64,000 bases of DNA. It comes from Pedobacter cryoconitis. GTDB lineage: Bacteria; Bacteroidota; Bacteroidia; Sphingobacteriales; Sphingobacteriaceae. The position numbers and the translations under genes are program-made. Position 1 is the stretch's first letter, and every line of letters begins with the position of its first letter. The stretch lies in the NCBI RefSeq assembly GCF_014200595.1, contig NZ_JACHCG010000001.1, positions 1,674,001 to 1,738,000 on the forward strand, in the 5' to 3' direction. Positions 36,486-44,862 of the stretch are shown piece after piece. The notes below the pieces were generated by a model. It saw nothing but the letters and a program-made list of their open reading frames with translations, searched no databases and was not told the DNA's origin.

Positions 36486-36636
36486 TCAGGAAGTAATTAA
36501 GCAATCTTATGGAGCCATTATTGAATTGAGGTATAGGCTGCAATTGGTCAGGACAGGGGTAAGGGAAATAGGATTGAGGGAGAAAACCGGAAATAATGAT
36601 GGGGAAAGGGTGGAAGAGTATCTGAAGGTAGTTTAA
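36486..36636 (+). pseudogene. Fragment resembling the N-terminus of a CHAP-type peptidoglycan hydrolase
   Basis: A frame without a good start reads QLVRTGVREIGLREKTGNND and then GERVEEYLKVV before a stop at 36634-36636. The motif 'G.RE.TG.NDG..VE.YL' matches the region just before the catalytic CHAP domain in many Bacteroidota hydrolases, whose following 'GNPWCAAF' is absent here. It seems to be a truncated remnant. Confidence 0.35.
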
Positions 36637-36750
36637 TTCATAATTTTGCGTTATTGAAATAAATATTGATTAATAAATTAAATATTATCACTAACAGATA
36701 CCGAAGGATAATGGGTAAGTTTGTATGCACTAAAAATTCAACTCAATATT

Positions 36751-37173
36751 ATGGAACAGGCAATTAACAAACTTCAGGATTCGGTTGCAATATTGGCAGA
36801 TAAAATGACATTATCAGTAGATACGGTTGCAGTATTAGCAGATACGGTTGCAGTATTAACAGATAAAATGGCATTATCAGTAGATACGGTTGCAGTGTTA
36901 GCAGAAAACATGGCAATTGGATTTCGAAAGAGTGATGATAATTTTTTGCTACTCAATCGAGATATGAAACTACTTAGTCAAAAAGTAGATGACAACTTTA
37001 ACTCGCTTAATAAAAGGATAGATTTATTACAAGGGAATTCTGTTTCTACCATGGAATCATTGGAAAAAGGAATTAATGATGTAAAGTCAGAGCTTCAGAA
37101 AATATCTGTAGTCACGCGCTATGAAAACGAGTACTTCTATCTTGTTAATCCTAAAAACGGATTACCAAACTAA
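36751..37173 (+). CDS. Coiled-coil protein with internal repeats, unknown function
   Basis: A 140-residue protein (from ATG 36751; the longer reading needs TTG at 36721). The N-terminal half is an amphipathic helix built on the repeat DTVAVLADTVAVLTDKMALS, with two copies of a 42-bp DNA repeat (36799-36840 and 36862-36903) 63 bp apart. The second half (FRKSDDNFLLLNRDMKLLSQK...LNKRIDLLQG) continues as a long coiled coil, and the C-terminus is YFYLVNPKNGLPN. No signal peptide or membrane segment. It is followed by a good terminator. I do not recognise the family; it could be a multimerising or sensing module. Confidence 0.65.
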   Translation: MEQAINKLQDSVAILADKMTLSVDTVAVLADTVAVLTDKMALSVDTVAVLAENMAIGFRKSDDNFLLLNRDMKLLSQKVDDNFNSLNKRIDLLQGNSVSTMESLEKGINDVKSELQKISVVTRYENEYFYLVNPKNGLPN

Positions 37174-37193
37174 ATTTTCTAAGAAAAAAGTTT

Positions 37194-37227
37194 AAAAGGC
37201 AGACAAAAACATCTTTGTCCGCCTTTT
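37194..37227. terminator. Bidirectional terminator between convergent genes
   Basis: Arms 37194-37207 and 37214-37227 (AAAAGGCAGACAAA and TTTGTCCGCCTTTT) pair with one mismatch around a 6-base loop, ending in a T tract on each strand. Confidence 0.7.
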
Positions 37228-37256
37228 ATTTAGGTTTTGAATACTGTTATTATAGC

Positions 37257-38000
37257 CTATTTTAATGCATAGGTATGGTAACCGCCATCCACAGTGATCT
37301 CTGTTCCTGTGATAAAACTTGCGGCATCAGAAGCCAGGAATAACACTGTTTTTGCAATCTCATCAGGATCACCAATCCGTTGCAGAGCTGTAGCGCTGGC
37401 TAAAGATTCTTTTGCTTCTGGGGGTAAGGCATTATCTAAACCAGGGGTTAGAATAGGTCCCGGGCTAACGATGTTTACACGGATTTTTCTTCCCGCCAGT
37501 TCATTTGCTGCAATCTGGGCAATTTTATTCAATGCTCCTTTGGTTGCAGAATATACGCTGGCTCCTAAATTTGCAGCTGAGGCAACCGATGAAGAAGTGA
37601 AAACTACCGCTGCTCCATCTGCCAGATGGGGAAGTAATTTTTGCAATGTGAAGAAATGCCCTTTAACATTGGTATTGAACTGTGCATCAAAATTTGCCTC
37701 AGTTACTTGTTCTATTGGCTCAAATGTCGCGATTCCCGCATTCAGGAAAAGGACATCTAATTTGTTCCCGCTTTCTGCAATTGCTTTTTCCAGGATCGAA
37801 ATTTCTTCGGGTTTTGAAGTGTCCGATACTACAGTAAACAATTTCGGGTTGTTTATTTCTTCGGTTGCTTTTTGCAGATTGGCAGCATTTCTACCAGTAA
37901 TCCAAACATTAGCGCCTGAGTTGATAAATGCTTTTGCTGTGGCCAGCCCTATTCCGGTAGTTCCACCTGTGATAACAACATTTTTATTTTTAAAGTCCAT
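37257..38000 (-). CDS. SDR-family NAD(P)-dependent oxidoreductase
   Basis: A 247-residue classical short-chain dehydrogenase/reductase. The glycine-rich cofactor loop is TGGTTGIGLATAKAF (about 10-24), followed by NAGIA, the Ser/Tyr/Lys catalytic residues (Ser in FTSSSVAS, YSATKGALNK) and the IRVNIVSPGPILTPG segment, ending FITGTEITVDGGYH. It is divergent from an HxlR-type regulator, an arrangement that usually means the SDR is the regulator's target, often for detoxifying reactive aldehydes or quinones. Substrate not deducible. Confidence 0.93.
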   Translation of the reverse strand: MDFKNKNVVITGGTTGIGLATAKAFINSGANVWITGRNAANLQKATEEINNPKLFTVVSDTSKPEEISILEKAIAESGNKLDVLFLNAGIATFEPIEQVTEANFDAQFNTNVKGHFFTLQKLLPHLADGAAVVFTSSSVASAANLGASVYSATKGALNKIAQIAANELAGRKIRVNIVSPGPILTPGLDNALPPEAKESLASATALQRIGDPDEIAKTVLFLASDAASFITGTEITVDGGYHTYALK

Positions 38001-38026
38001 GATTAAATTTTTAAATATTTATAGTA

Positions 38027-38034
38027 CAAAGTTA
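38027..38034 (-). promoter_or_regulatory. -7 element of the SDR gene
   Basis: The minus strand reads TAACTTTG, a TAnnTTTG match 26 bases before the SDR start codon. The expected -33 position falls inside the cluster of GTAAC half-sites. Confidence 0.45.
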
Positions 38035-38054
38035 GAATAGGTGTGTTTATTTAG

Positions 38055-38102
38055 GTTACTTTGTAACGAAAAGTAACAGTAACATTAGGGTAACCAAGTA
38101 AC
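38055..38102. promoter_or_regulatory. Cluster of GTAAC/GTTAC half-sites, probable HxlR operator
   Basis: Within 48 bases there is one GTTAC (38055-38059) and five GTAAC (38063, 38073, 38079, 38090, 38098). GTTAC-TTT-GTAAC at 38055-38067 is a perfect 13-bp palindrome. The cluster covers the start region of the regulator gene and the -33 region of the divergent SDR promoter, as an autoregulatory operator would. Confidence 0.6.
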
Positions 38103-38104
38103 TT

Positions 38105-38455
38105 ATGACAGAAAATGAATGCCAATTAGGGCACAAAAAAGAGATCATGGCCGTCCACGATGCGATGGACGTATTGAGTGGAAAATGGAAAATCTCCATC
38201 ATTTCCTCCATTTGCTATTATAACAAAAGAAGATTTTCTGACATTTTGAACGATGTACAGGGGATATCAAACAAAATGTTGAGTAAAGAATTAAAGGAAC
38301 TGGAGATTAATAAACTGGTGAAGCGAACCGTATTAGATACCCAGCCTATATCTGTTCAATATCAATTATCAGAATATGGTATGACGTTAAAGACCATTAT
38401 TAACAACCTGTCAGCATGGGGAATAGAACACCGTAAGGTAATTACTGGTAAGTAG
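38105..38455 (+). CDS. HxlR-family transcriptional regulator
   Basis: A 116-residue winged helix-turn-helix protein. Family marks are AVHDAMDVLSGKWKISIISS at residues 17-36, the RRFSDI segment, ISNKMLSKELKELE recognition helix and VKRTV wing with a YQLSEYG strand. Many HxlR proteins sense electrophiles through a Cys near the N-terminus, and a Cys is present at residue 6 (NECQLG). It is divergent from the SDR gene, with a cluster of repeated half-sites between them, so the two form a likely sensor-detoxification pair. Confidence 0.92.
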   Translation: MTENECQLGHKKEIMAVHDAMDVLSGKWKISIISSICYYNKRRFSDILNDVQGISNKMLSKELKELEINKLVKRTVLDTQPISVQYQLSEYGMTLKTIINNLSAWGIEHRKVITGK

Positions 38456-38504
38456 AATTGAGTATAATTACAGCTGAGCTGGAAGTATGTATTGCAACGA
38501 AGTA

Positions 38505-40730
38505 TTAGATTTGATCATGGTCAAATACTAAGCGAAAGGTTGAGCCAACTCCTAATTCACTTTCAGCAATGATTGTACCTTTGTGTTTTTCCATGATCCG
38601 TTTCACAATTGCCAAACCAACACCTGATCCCTCTATATCTTTAACATTGTCCATTCTGTTAAATAGCTCAAATATGCTCAGTAAATCATTTTGAGCTATT
38701 CCAATACCGTTGTCCTTGATGCTATAATGAACTTTATTTCCAACCAGCTCTCCAGAAATATGCACTTCCGGGGCACTGGAATGTTGTGAGTATTTCACAG
38801 CATTGCTAATAAGGTTAGAAAACACCTGTAATACCATAATAGGATCACCTTTTACATCTGGAATCTCACCCATCACAACTTTTAATTTTTTGTTACCGTA
38901 GATTAAATCAAGATCGTTAACAATATCAGTGATTAAGTTTTCTGTTTTAATAGGGTGAAAGCGCATCGCTGTACGTCCAATACGTGAATAATCAAGTACA
39001 GCATTTATCATTAAATTCATCTGGTCTGCCCGATCAGCTATTCTTTGTAGCATTTGCTGACCACGCTCCAAAATATTTTGATCCCTGATAAGCAGTTGGG
39101 CATAACTTTTAATTGATGCAATAGGGTTCTTCAAATCATGTGAAATAGTGTAACTAAAGCTTTCTAACTCCTGGTAGGCCAATTTAAGTCTTTCATTCAG
39201 AATACGTGCAGTTCCAGCTTTGTGGTTTAGCCCATAGTTCACTTCCTCTTTCAATTTGATAACAGACTTGATGTCTTCTATAGACCAGGATTCGGCAATA
39301 CCAGTTATAGTTTCATTCCAGATTGCAAATGAGTTACGGGGAGAAATGTTAAGCAATTCATTGGCATTGGGAGGTACTGATTTATTTGGGTTACCCGCCC
39401 ATTTCAAGTTCTGAACTTGTTCGGCTCTGAACCAGATTAAATAGTCTCCTAATTCTTTAGAGAGTGTTGAAATTAATATCCCGCTTGCGCTATCTTTATA
39501 TTCGGATGCTTTGGGGTAAACTTTAGAGAGGTTATCGGTCTGATATAAGGTGTCTTTAACCTGGTCATTTACCCACAACATTAAATCCAGTAATTGTTTA
39601 TCATCGGGGGTATTTCCTAATTTATAGATCTTTTTATTGTGTACGAGCACAGCACCACTACACTTAAGTATATCCAATATCGTTGTCTCTTCTGAAGCCA
39701 GTGCCTTTTCTATACTTTCGGTTTCCATCAGCTGTTTAATAATCTTTTCCAGGCTGTGATTGAATTCATTTTCTTTTCTCAACGTTTCTTCATTCTGTCT
39801 GAATTCGAGTGCGGACGAGGTGATCTGACCGATCAGTTTGGCATATTCTCTGGATTTAAAATCAATGAAACGGGGAGTATAATTATGACAAGCAATTAAG
39901 CCCCATAACTCATCTTTAAGTTTCAGGGAAATACTGAAGCTGGATGCTACCCCCATGTTTTTCAAGTACTGAATATGGATAGGGGACACTGCTCTTAATT
40001 GACTGTATGTCAGATCCAGATCTTCTGAATTATTTTTTGCCTTATTAATTCTGGCTGGCTCTGATTCGACATCAGCTATCAATCTGGTTAAGTTTAATTT
40101 ATATAATTCGCGAGCTTGCCGGGGTATATCAGAAGCTGGATAGTGTAAACCGAGCCAGGGAGATAAAACCTGGTTCTTGGCTTCTGCTACAACTTCACCA
40201 TGACCATCTTGTGCAAAACGATAGATCATTACCCTGTCAAAATCTATAACCTGTTTTACTTGCACAGCCGTATTTTCTAATAATTCTTCCATCTTACTGT
40301 AGGTAAGAATTTCAGCAATGGTATTCCCCATTAAACCTTGTACATCCAATTGGAAACTGGATGCCGATAATTCGAATTCCAGAATATATTTTTCGCCACT
40401 TAAAGAAATGATCAAATAATACTGGATTCCTGAAATCGTTATTGGAACTGGATTAATCCTTTGAAACCCTTTATTGGATTTCCCGATAGAAATCAGGTTT
40501 CTGATGAAATCTGGTTGATGATCGTGGTTTAATAGATCCTCTATATAACTAATTGATTTGCCTATTAATAAATCAGCTGCCTGAGAAATAAACTTATTGA
40601 TATTATCACTGTGAAATTGAATGATCATGGTGTCATCAATGACAATCATAAAACCGTGAGATTGTATTTGTCCTGGTATATGAATAGGCTCAATATCACA
40701 ATTAGTTAAATCAACTTGAAAACCAGACAT
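38505..40730 (-). CDS. Bacteriophytochrome sensor histidine kinase
   Basis: A 741-residue red/far-red light receptor kinase. The N-terminal PAS domain carries the biliverdin-binding Cys (Cys11 in NCDIEPIHIPGQIQSHG). The GAF domain has the chromophore-pocket motif PASDIP (about residue 198) and the conserved His in VSPIHIQYLKNMGV. The PHY domain includes the tongue PRxSF motif (SPRNSFAIWNE) and DYLIWFRAEQV. HisKA (SYTISHDLKNPIASI) and HATPase_c (NLISNAVKYS, IKDNGIGI, GSGVGLAIV) follow. Length and layout are canonical. No heme oxygenase to make biliverdin and no response regulator flank it in this window. Confidence 0.95.
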   Translation of the reverse strand: MSGFQVDLTNCDIEPIHIPGQIQSHGFMIVIDDTMIIQFHSDNINKFISQAADLLIGKSISYIEDLLNHDHQPDFIRNLISIGKSNKGFQRINPVPITISGIQYYLIISLSGEKYILEFELSASSFQLDVQGLMGNTIAEILTYSKMEELLENTAVQVKQVIDFDRVMIYRFAQDGHGEVVAEAKNQVLSPWLGLHYPASDIPRQARELYKLNLTRLIADVESEPARINKAKNNSEDLDLTYSQLRAVSPIHIQYLKNMGVASSFSISLKLKDELWGLIACHNYTPRFIDFKSREYAKLIGQITSSALEFRQNEETLRKENEFNHSLEKIIKQLMETESIEKALASEETTILDILKCSGAVLVHNKKIYKLGNTPDDKQLLDLMLWVNDQVKDTLYQTDNLSKVYPKASEYKDSASGILISTLSKELGDYLIWFRAEQVQNLKWAGNPNKSVPPNANELLNISPRNSFAIWNETITGIAESWSIEDIKSVIKLKEEVNYGLNHKAGTARILNERLKLAYQELESFSYTISHDLKNPIASIKSYAQLLIRDQNILERGQQMLQRIADRADQMNLMINAVLDYSRIGRTAMRFHPIKTENLITDIVNDLDLIYGNKKLKVVMGEIPDVKGDPIMVLQVFSNLISNAVKYSQHSSAPEVHISGELVGNKVHYSIKDNGIGIAQNDLLSIFELFNRMDNVKDIEGSGVGLAIVKRIMEKHKGTIIAESELGVGSTFRLVFDHDQI

Positions 40731-41725
40731 ATATTTTAATTATAAGGTGTAAATATGGACTATTTATAGCGGCTTTGTATTATTTATAAATTATGATTTG
40801 AAGTGGGGAAATGTGTTAGAGATAGTCTGTTTTTAAAAGCTTAAATCGTCTGACCATATATTTCCCGGGCAGCCTCTGTTAAAAGCCGGTTACTATGCAA
40901 TATGTCATGGTGAAGGATTCAACAATTATGTTAGATACACATATGATCCAACACTTCTTAGTATAGATATTTTGATCTTGTAGCAGATGAAATCTAATAT
41001 GTTGGTAAGGCTGTTCAGGCAATAGAGAAGAGAACTTTACAACATTCTGTTGAAAAGGGACTAAATCAATTATAGATGGTAAGTTAGAGTATGAGATGAT
41101 AGTAAGGTATAAAAGTGGAATGTTTTTGATAAATAATAGGAATGAGATTCACATTTCCTGAGAATCTAAAGTGAGTATAATAGGTTGCTCGATTCTACCC
41201 GAATATCCGACACTGTGAGAAATCATTTCTAAGCGAGGGTTGCTGATAACATTGCTGATATTAGGAAAATAAGACCGCCAAAAGGGAATGATTTTCAAAC
41301 AACTAAGGGCCTTTACGCAATGCTGAATTGGATAAATTTCACAAATCATAGAACCAGGTTAACTATTGAGATGATTCTTGATGATTACTATAATCACTTC
41401 CCATTTTCTCAAAGCAAAGTGATTATAGAGGAACGGCTTTTGTTGCAACATGGTTGGCTGTGATTCGAAAGAAAGCCCCAGGACCTCCGATCCTGGAACT
41501 TTATCTAAGTTAACGCTTTCATGTATCAAAGCGTTTGAAAGCTTAATTATTATGTTGTCCCTTATTATTTTTTCAGATGTACCCTGTAGACAAATTACTC
41601 TTCGCTCTGAGAAAGTGAAGAAACGCCTATTTTCCTAACAACCATTTTCTGTCCAAAGAAAATCTTGGAAAACATCCGGAAGCTCCAATTTAAGACCAGA
41701 AGTAAATTTTAAAGGCTGATTTTTA
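40731..41725. other. About 1 kb of eroded sequence, no intact gene
   Basis: Two short plus-strand frames keep coding-like composition but are broken: about 40836-40989 (DHIFPGQPLLKAGYYAICHG and onward) and about 41236-41464 (NDFQTTKGLYAMLNWINFTN and onward, to a stop at 41463). They have no start codons, are in different frames, and match nothing I recognise. A 66-codon minus-strand ORF at 41149-41349 is not convincing. I read the region as decayed genes. Confidence 0.4.
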
Positions 41726-42904
41726 TTAGTGATAGTTGTAAATACCGTTCATCATTGCCACGCCGCAAGTGGTTTCAAAAGCATTGCGTACGCTCTCCGG
41801 CGTTCGGGTTCCCCATATGTTCCACATCAAACCCTGGGAATTTCGAATAGACCACGCTTGAGCTGCATTAGCGTCAAGCCAGGGCCCGTAGTTACTTGCC
41901 GTACCGGTGTTTTTTACAAAGATTGTGGCCCAGCGTGCGAAAATACTTTTCATTCCCTGCGTGTCGGCAATACCATTTTCATCTTTCAAAATTCCTCCGG
42001 AATTGTCGCACATGCTGCTACGGGCATAATCCATTGCCTTTAAACCCATCGCCAGGTAGTTACTTGCCGGATAATAGGAACGTAAAAGATCACATGCACC
42101 AATAAAAGTACCCTGAGTGTAAGAAAGTGCTCCTTCTGTAATAGTTCCTGAAGTGTTGATGGCTCCTTTAACCTCGCCAGTAGATGAATCGTAAAGCTTG
42201 ATGACCATCCAATCCATAATTTGCTTTGCTTTAGTCATATACGTAACATCACCGGTTGCCTGATATAAAAGCATCGCGCAAATTACGGCTGGAGCATTAA
42301 CGCAGGTGTTTTTAGTCTGATTGTTAGTTGTCCACCAGAGTCCGCCACCCAAAGTCTGGGTATCCCAGGCACGGTTCCACATCATGTTAAAGTTGTTTTT
42401 TGCCATGTCTAGCATTCCGCCATCGTTGGTAATCTTGAATGCCCTTATGCACATTAATGCTCCCCAAACAATATCATCATTATAAATATTGTTAGTCCAA
42501 AGCAATCCGTACCCGTCTCTTACCCCATTATATAAATAAGAAATTTTATTTTTGAGATCTACACTTGGATTGATGTTGTAAGCGTCAATTAGGGTTTCTA
42601 TAGCTTCTTGCTGCGTCCAGAAATCCATTCTGCCTGTATGGTTATCGTCTTTCCAATAATACGCTTTAAACGAGGGGCCATAGGTACCGTACTGATTGTA
42701 AAAATGATTGTTATATACCTGCATGGCCAGTAAAGCTTCGGCTTTTGTAGGGAGCGTGGCAGCAGCTTGGCTGGATAAATTAGATTTGTTATTAAGCGCG
42801 TTGAGTGCAGCCGGCTCCATGACGACTTTATCTTTTTTACAGCTTGTAAATACGGCACCTGCTCCTATGGCGATCATAGCCAGAAGTTTAATGTTCCTGT
42901 TCAT
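41726..42904 (-). CDS. GH76-family lipoprotein (probable alpha-1,6-mannanase)
   Basis: A 392-residue surface or periplasmic lipoprotein. The signal peptide ends with a lipobox at Cys22 (FTSCKKD), then a short linker and an (alpha/alpha)6-barrel domain. The paired catalytic aspartates of GH76 are visible as Asp143-Asp144 in YNDDIVWGAL, along with WWTTNNQTKNTCVNAP and QGTFIGACDLL. GH76 enzymes cut the alpha-1,6-mannan backbone of fungal cell walls and related polymers. There is no adjacent SusCD pair or other glycosidase, so it looks like an orphan enzyme. Confidence 0.92.
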   Translation of the reverse strand: MNRNIKLLAMIAIGAGAVFTSCKKDKVVMEPAALNALNNKSNLSSQAAATLPTKAEALLAMQVYNNHFYNQYGTYGPSFKAYYWKDDNHTGRMDFWTQQEAIETLIDAYNINPSVDLKNKISYLYNGVRDGYGLLWTNNIYNDDIVWGALMCIRAFKITNDGGMLDMAKNNFNMMWNRAWDTQTLGGGLWWTTNNQTKNTCVNAPAVICAMLLYQATGDVTYMTKAKQIMDWMVIKLYDSSTGEVKGAINTSGTITEGALSYTQGTFIGACDLLRSYYPASNYLAMGLKAMDYARSSMCDNSGGILKDENGIADTQGMKSIFARWATIFVKNTGTASNYGPWLDANAAQAWSIRNSQGLMWNIWGTRTPESVRNAFETTCGVAMMNGIYNYH

Positions 42905-43285
42905 TGTTTAGTTTTTAAAAGGTTTATAGATGGTTATTTTGTTTGTTCAGATGTACCAGTCTGCGTCTCTAATGTGTACTTGCAAGATTTTTCTTGTCGT
43001 TCTTAAACTTTATAATTGAAGATAACTAATATTTTAACTAAGGCAGGTTATTATTAAGTTTCAATGCTATTTTTCAAGATTGGAGTTGTTACATTTGGGC
43101 AAACAGTAAGATGTATAAGATTCTTAGTTTACTGTCCGCTAAAATGTAGCAGTTCCAAGGCCCACATTTTCTTTTTTGACATCAGAGGAAGAAACTATTT
43201 AAACACCGAGACTACATATTTAGAATCTCGTTACACTCTAAAAACTAAATACTAACCTTAGCTCAGAAATAATTATATTTACTAT
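42905..43285. other. Intergenic region, no gene seen
   Basis: About 380 bases between divergent genes, AT-rich, with no ORF of note and no convincing promoter match. Confidence 0.4.
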
Positions 43286-43858
43286 ATGATTAATACATGG
43301 GAAATATTAAAATACGGAGAGAGGTTAATTTCTTCCATGGAAAATCCGCCATCTGCAAATGATTTGGCATACAATAGCAGAGCCACAACTGCATTTGACA
43401 TGCTTTTTGTTCAAAATTCAAGCGGCAATTATGTACTAATTATTTATATGAGAATTAGAATAATATTTAGCGACAATGCTGAACCTTGGAAGTTTATTGA
43501 TAAAGATTTGTTCGAGAAAGATTTTAAAGAGAAAATAAATAGAAAATGGGGTTTATATGGAAATGAGACTCTTTACAGATTGAATAGTAAAAAGATAATT
43601 TCCTTAGACTTCAGATTCACGTTCAGTAGGCAGGAGACATATTTTCAATACAATCATTGGACTTTAACTGTTAAAAAATTTAATAAGGGTATATGGAATC
43701 AAAGTTCTATAACTCCTAGTTTAAGAACTGGTAAGCTTGATTCTAATGATTTTGATTTTGTTAGAAAACAGCATAATAAACAACAAAGAGGAGCTGTTCA
43801 CGAGTTTGGGCATATGTTAGGATTAGATGATGAATATAAACCAGGAGTCATTTGTTAA
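43286..43858 (+). CDS. Zinc-metallopeptidase-like protein, reading frame broken near the 3' end
   Basis: A 190-residue protein with no signal peptide. Near its C-terminus it has a zinc-site motif HEFGHMLGLDDEY (His172, Glu173, His176, then Gly and Asp), as in metzincin-like peptidases. The upstream two-thirds is mostly beta strands (DFRFTFSRQETYFQYNHWTL). The frame stops at 43858, but a single-base shift near DDEYKP continues as ESFVNDFDSIMNVGEIIRLRH, the 'SIMNVG' end found in related toxin-type metallopeptidase domains. So either the gene is frameshifted or a base is in error. With the lipoprotein behind it, it may be a secreted-type effector with an immunity partner (inference). Confidence 0.65.
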   Translation: MINTWEILKYGERLISSMENPPSANDLAYNSRATTAFDMLFVQNSSGNYVLIIYMRIRIIFSDNAEPWKFIDKDLFEKDFKEKINRKWGLYGNETLYRLNSKKIISLDFRFTFSRQETYFQYNHWTLTVKKFNKGIWNQSSITPSLRTGKLDSNDFDFVRKQHNKQQRGAVHEFGHMLGLDDEYKPGVIC

Positions 43859-43964
43859 TGACTTCGATTCTATAATGAATGTAGGAGAGATCATTAGATT
43901 AAGACATCGGTCTGTGTTTGTACAATGGATGCAAAAAGTATTAAGAGAAAAAAATATCAATTAA
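43859..43964 (+). pseudogene. Out-of-frame tail of the metallopeptidase-like gene
   Basis: In the +1 frame the sequence from about 43843 continues ESFVNDFDSIMNVGEIIRLR and further to a TAA at 43962-43964, one base before the ATG of the next gene. The SIMNVG motif and the tight junction with the downstream gene both argue that this was the true C-terminus. Confidence 0.6.
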
Positions 43965-43965
43965 G

Positions 43966-44370
43966 ATGAAGACAGTAATCACTTATATCATTGTTTTGTT
44001 TTTCACGGCTTCTTGTGTTCAAAAAGAGGAGAGCTCTATTTCAAATAAAAAAAATATGAATAGAATTTTTAATGATCAATGGAATCAAATTAAAAAGGCC
44101 AGGAATAAAGAAGAGGAAAAGGAGCTGATTTATAAATTTATGGAATTCCTCAAGACGAAGGATTATGCAATTAGTAATCCTACTTATATTTCAAGTAATG
44201 GGGATGTTAAACCCTTTTCCGAAATGTTCAACGATAAAAAAGCAGATCAATTGAAAAGCATTAATGTTGAAATAATAAATGATAATGCAGAAGGAAAGGA
44301 TAAACATATTAAACTTATTAATTGGAAGCCGATTGATAACGAATCTGCTTTGATGTTTTTGCGTGAGTAG
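43966..44370 (+). CDS. Small lipoprotein, possible partner of the metallopeptidase-like protein
   Basis: A 134-residue lipoprotein: signal peptide MKTVITYIIVLFFTASC with acylated Cys17, then a charged helical region (WNQIKKARNKEEEKELIYKFMEFLKTK, about 35-65) and a short beta-rich end. No family recognised. It starts one base after the restored stop of the metallopeptidase-like gene, so the two are probably one transcript. A lipoprotein right behind a possible toxin fits an immunity role, but nothing in its sequence proves it. Confidence 0.65.
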   Translation: MKTVITYIIVLFFTASCVQKEESSISNKKNMNRIFNDQWNQIKKARNKEEEKELIYKFMEFLKTKDYAISNPTYISSNGDVKPFSEMFNDKKADQLKSINVEIINDNAEGKDKHIKLINWKPIDNESALMFLRE

Positions 44371-44463
44371 GAATATAGGTTATATTGGCTAAGTTACATA
44401 TACTAAAAAATTATAATTTAAAATAACTTCTATTTATTGTATTATTGTTTTCAAATTGAGAAA

Positions 44464-44862
44464 ATGTCGCTAAAACACGAAATAGATATTAAGCGTTTAA
44501 GTTGTGACTTAAATAAATATGTAGAAAGGCATAATAGAACTGCTTATTGCTGGGTATTTGAAGAGATCAGTAATAAAGCAAACTTCGTACCTAGGGCTAT
44601 TGCAGTTGGACGTGATGAATGTGGATCATGGGCATTATCTTTTTATGAGACAGAGGAGCAGGCAAAACAAAGAATGAAAGACTTATTAGGTAATAAGTCT
44701 CAACTATATAAAAAACTGGGCACCCATATTGCAAATGGCCAATTAGAAAAAAAGGATGGAATATCTGATGATTCTAATTTACTTGGGCATTTTAATCACT
44801 TTGAATATGATGGTGTTGACTTAAAGGAAAAATTTATTATTATAGGTTATAGCTACAAATAA
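44464..44862 (+). CDS. Protein of unknown function coupled to a DUF6575-like gene
   Basis: A 132-residue soluble protein, started at the ATG 44464 since the longer reading uses TTG at 44437. It has an N-terminal helix (KHEIDIKRLSCDLNKYVERHN), then WVFEEISNKANFVPRAIAVGRDECGSWALSFYETEEQA and a C-terminal part ending IIIGYSYK. I do not recognise it. Its TAA overlaps the ATG of the next gene (TAATG), so translation is coupled and the two proteins probably act together in a 1:1 unit. Confidence 0.6.
   Translation: MSLKHEIDIKRLSCDLNKYVERHNRTAYCWVFEEISNKANFVPRAIAVGRDECGSWALSFYETEEQAKQRMKDLLGNKSQLYKKLGTHIANGQLEKKDGISDDSNLLGHFNHFEYDGVDLKEKFIIIGYSYK

Noticed and set aside
37294..38040. 248-codon plus-strand ORF
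   Set aside because: It is the full-length shadow of the SDR gene. The SDR reading carries cofactor and catalytic motifs; the shadow does not.
40731..41725. Possible transposase or integrase remnant
   Set aside because: I searched the six frames by eye for DDE or tyrosine-recombinase motifs and found none; the fragments match no family that I recognise.
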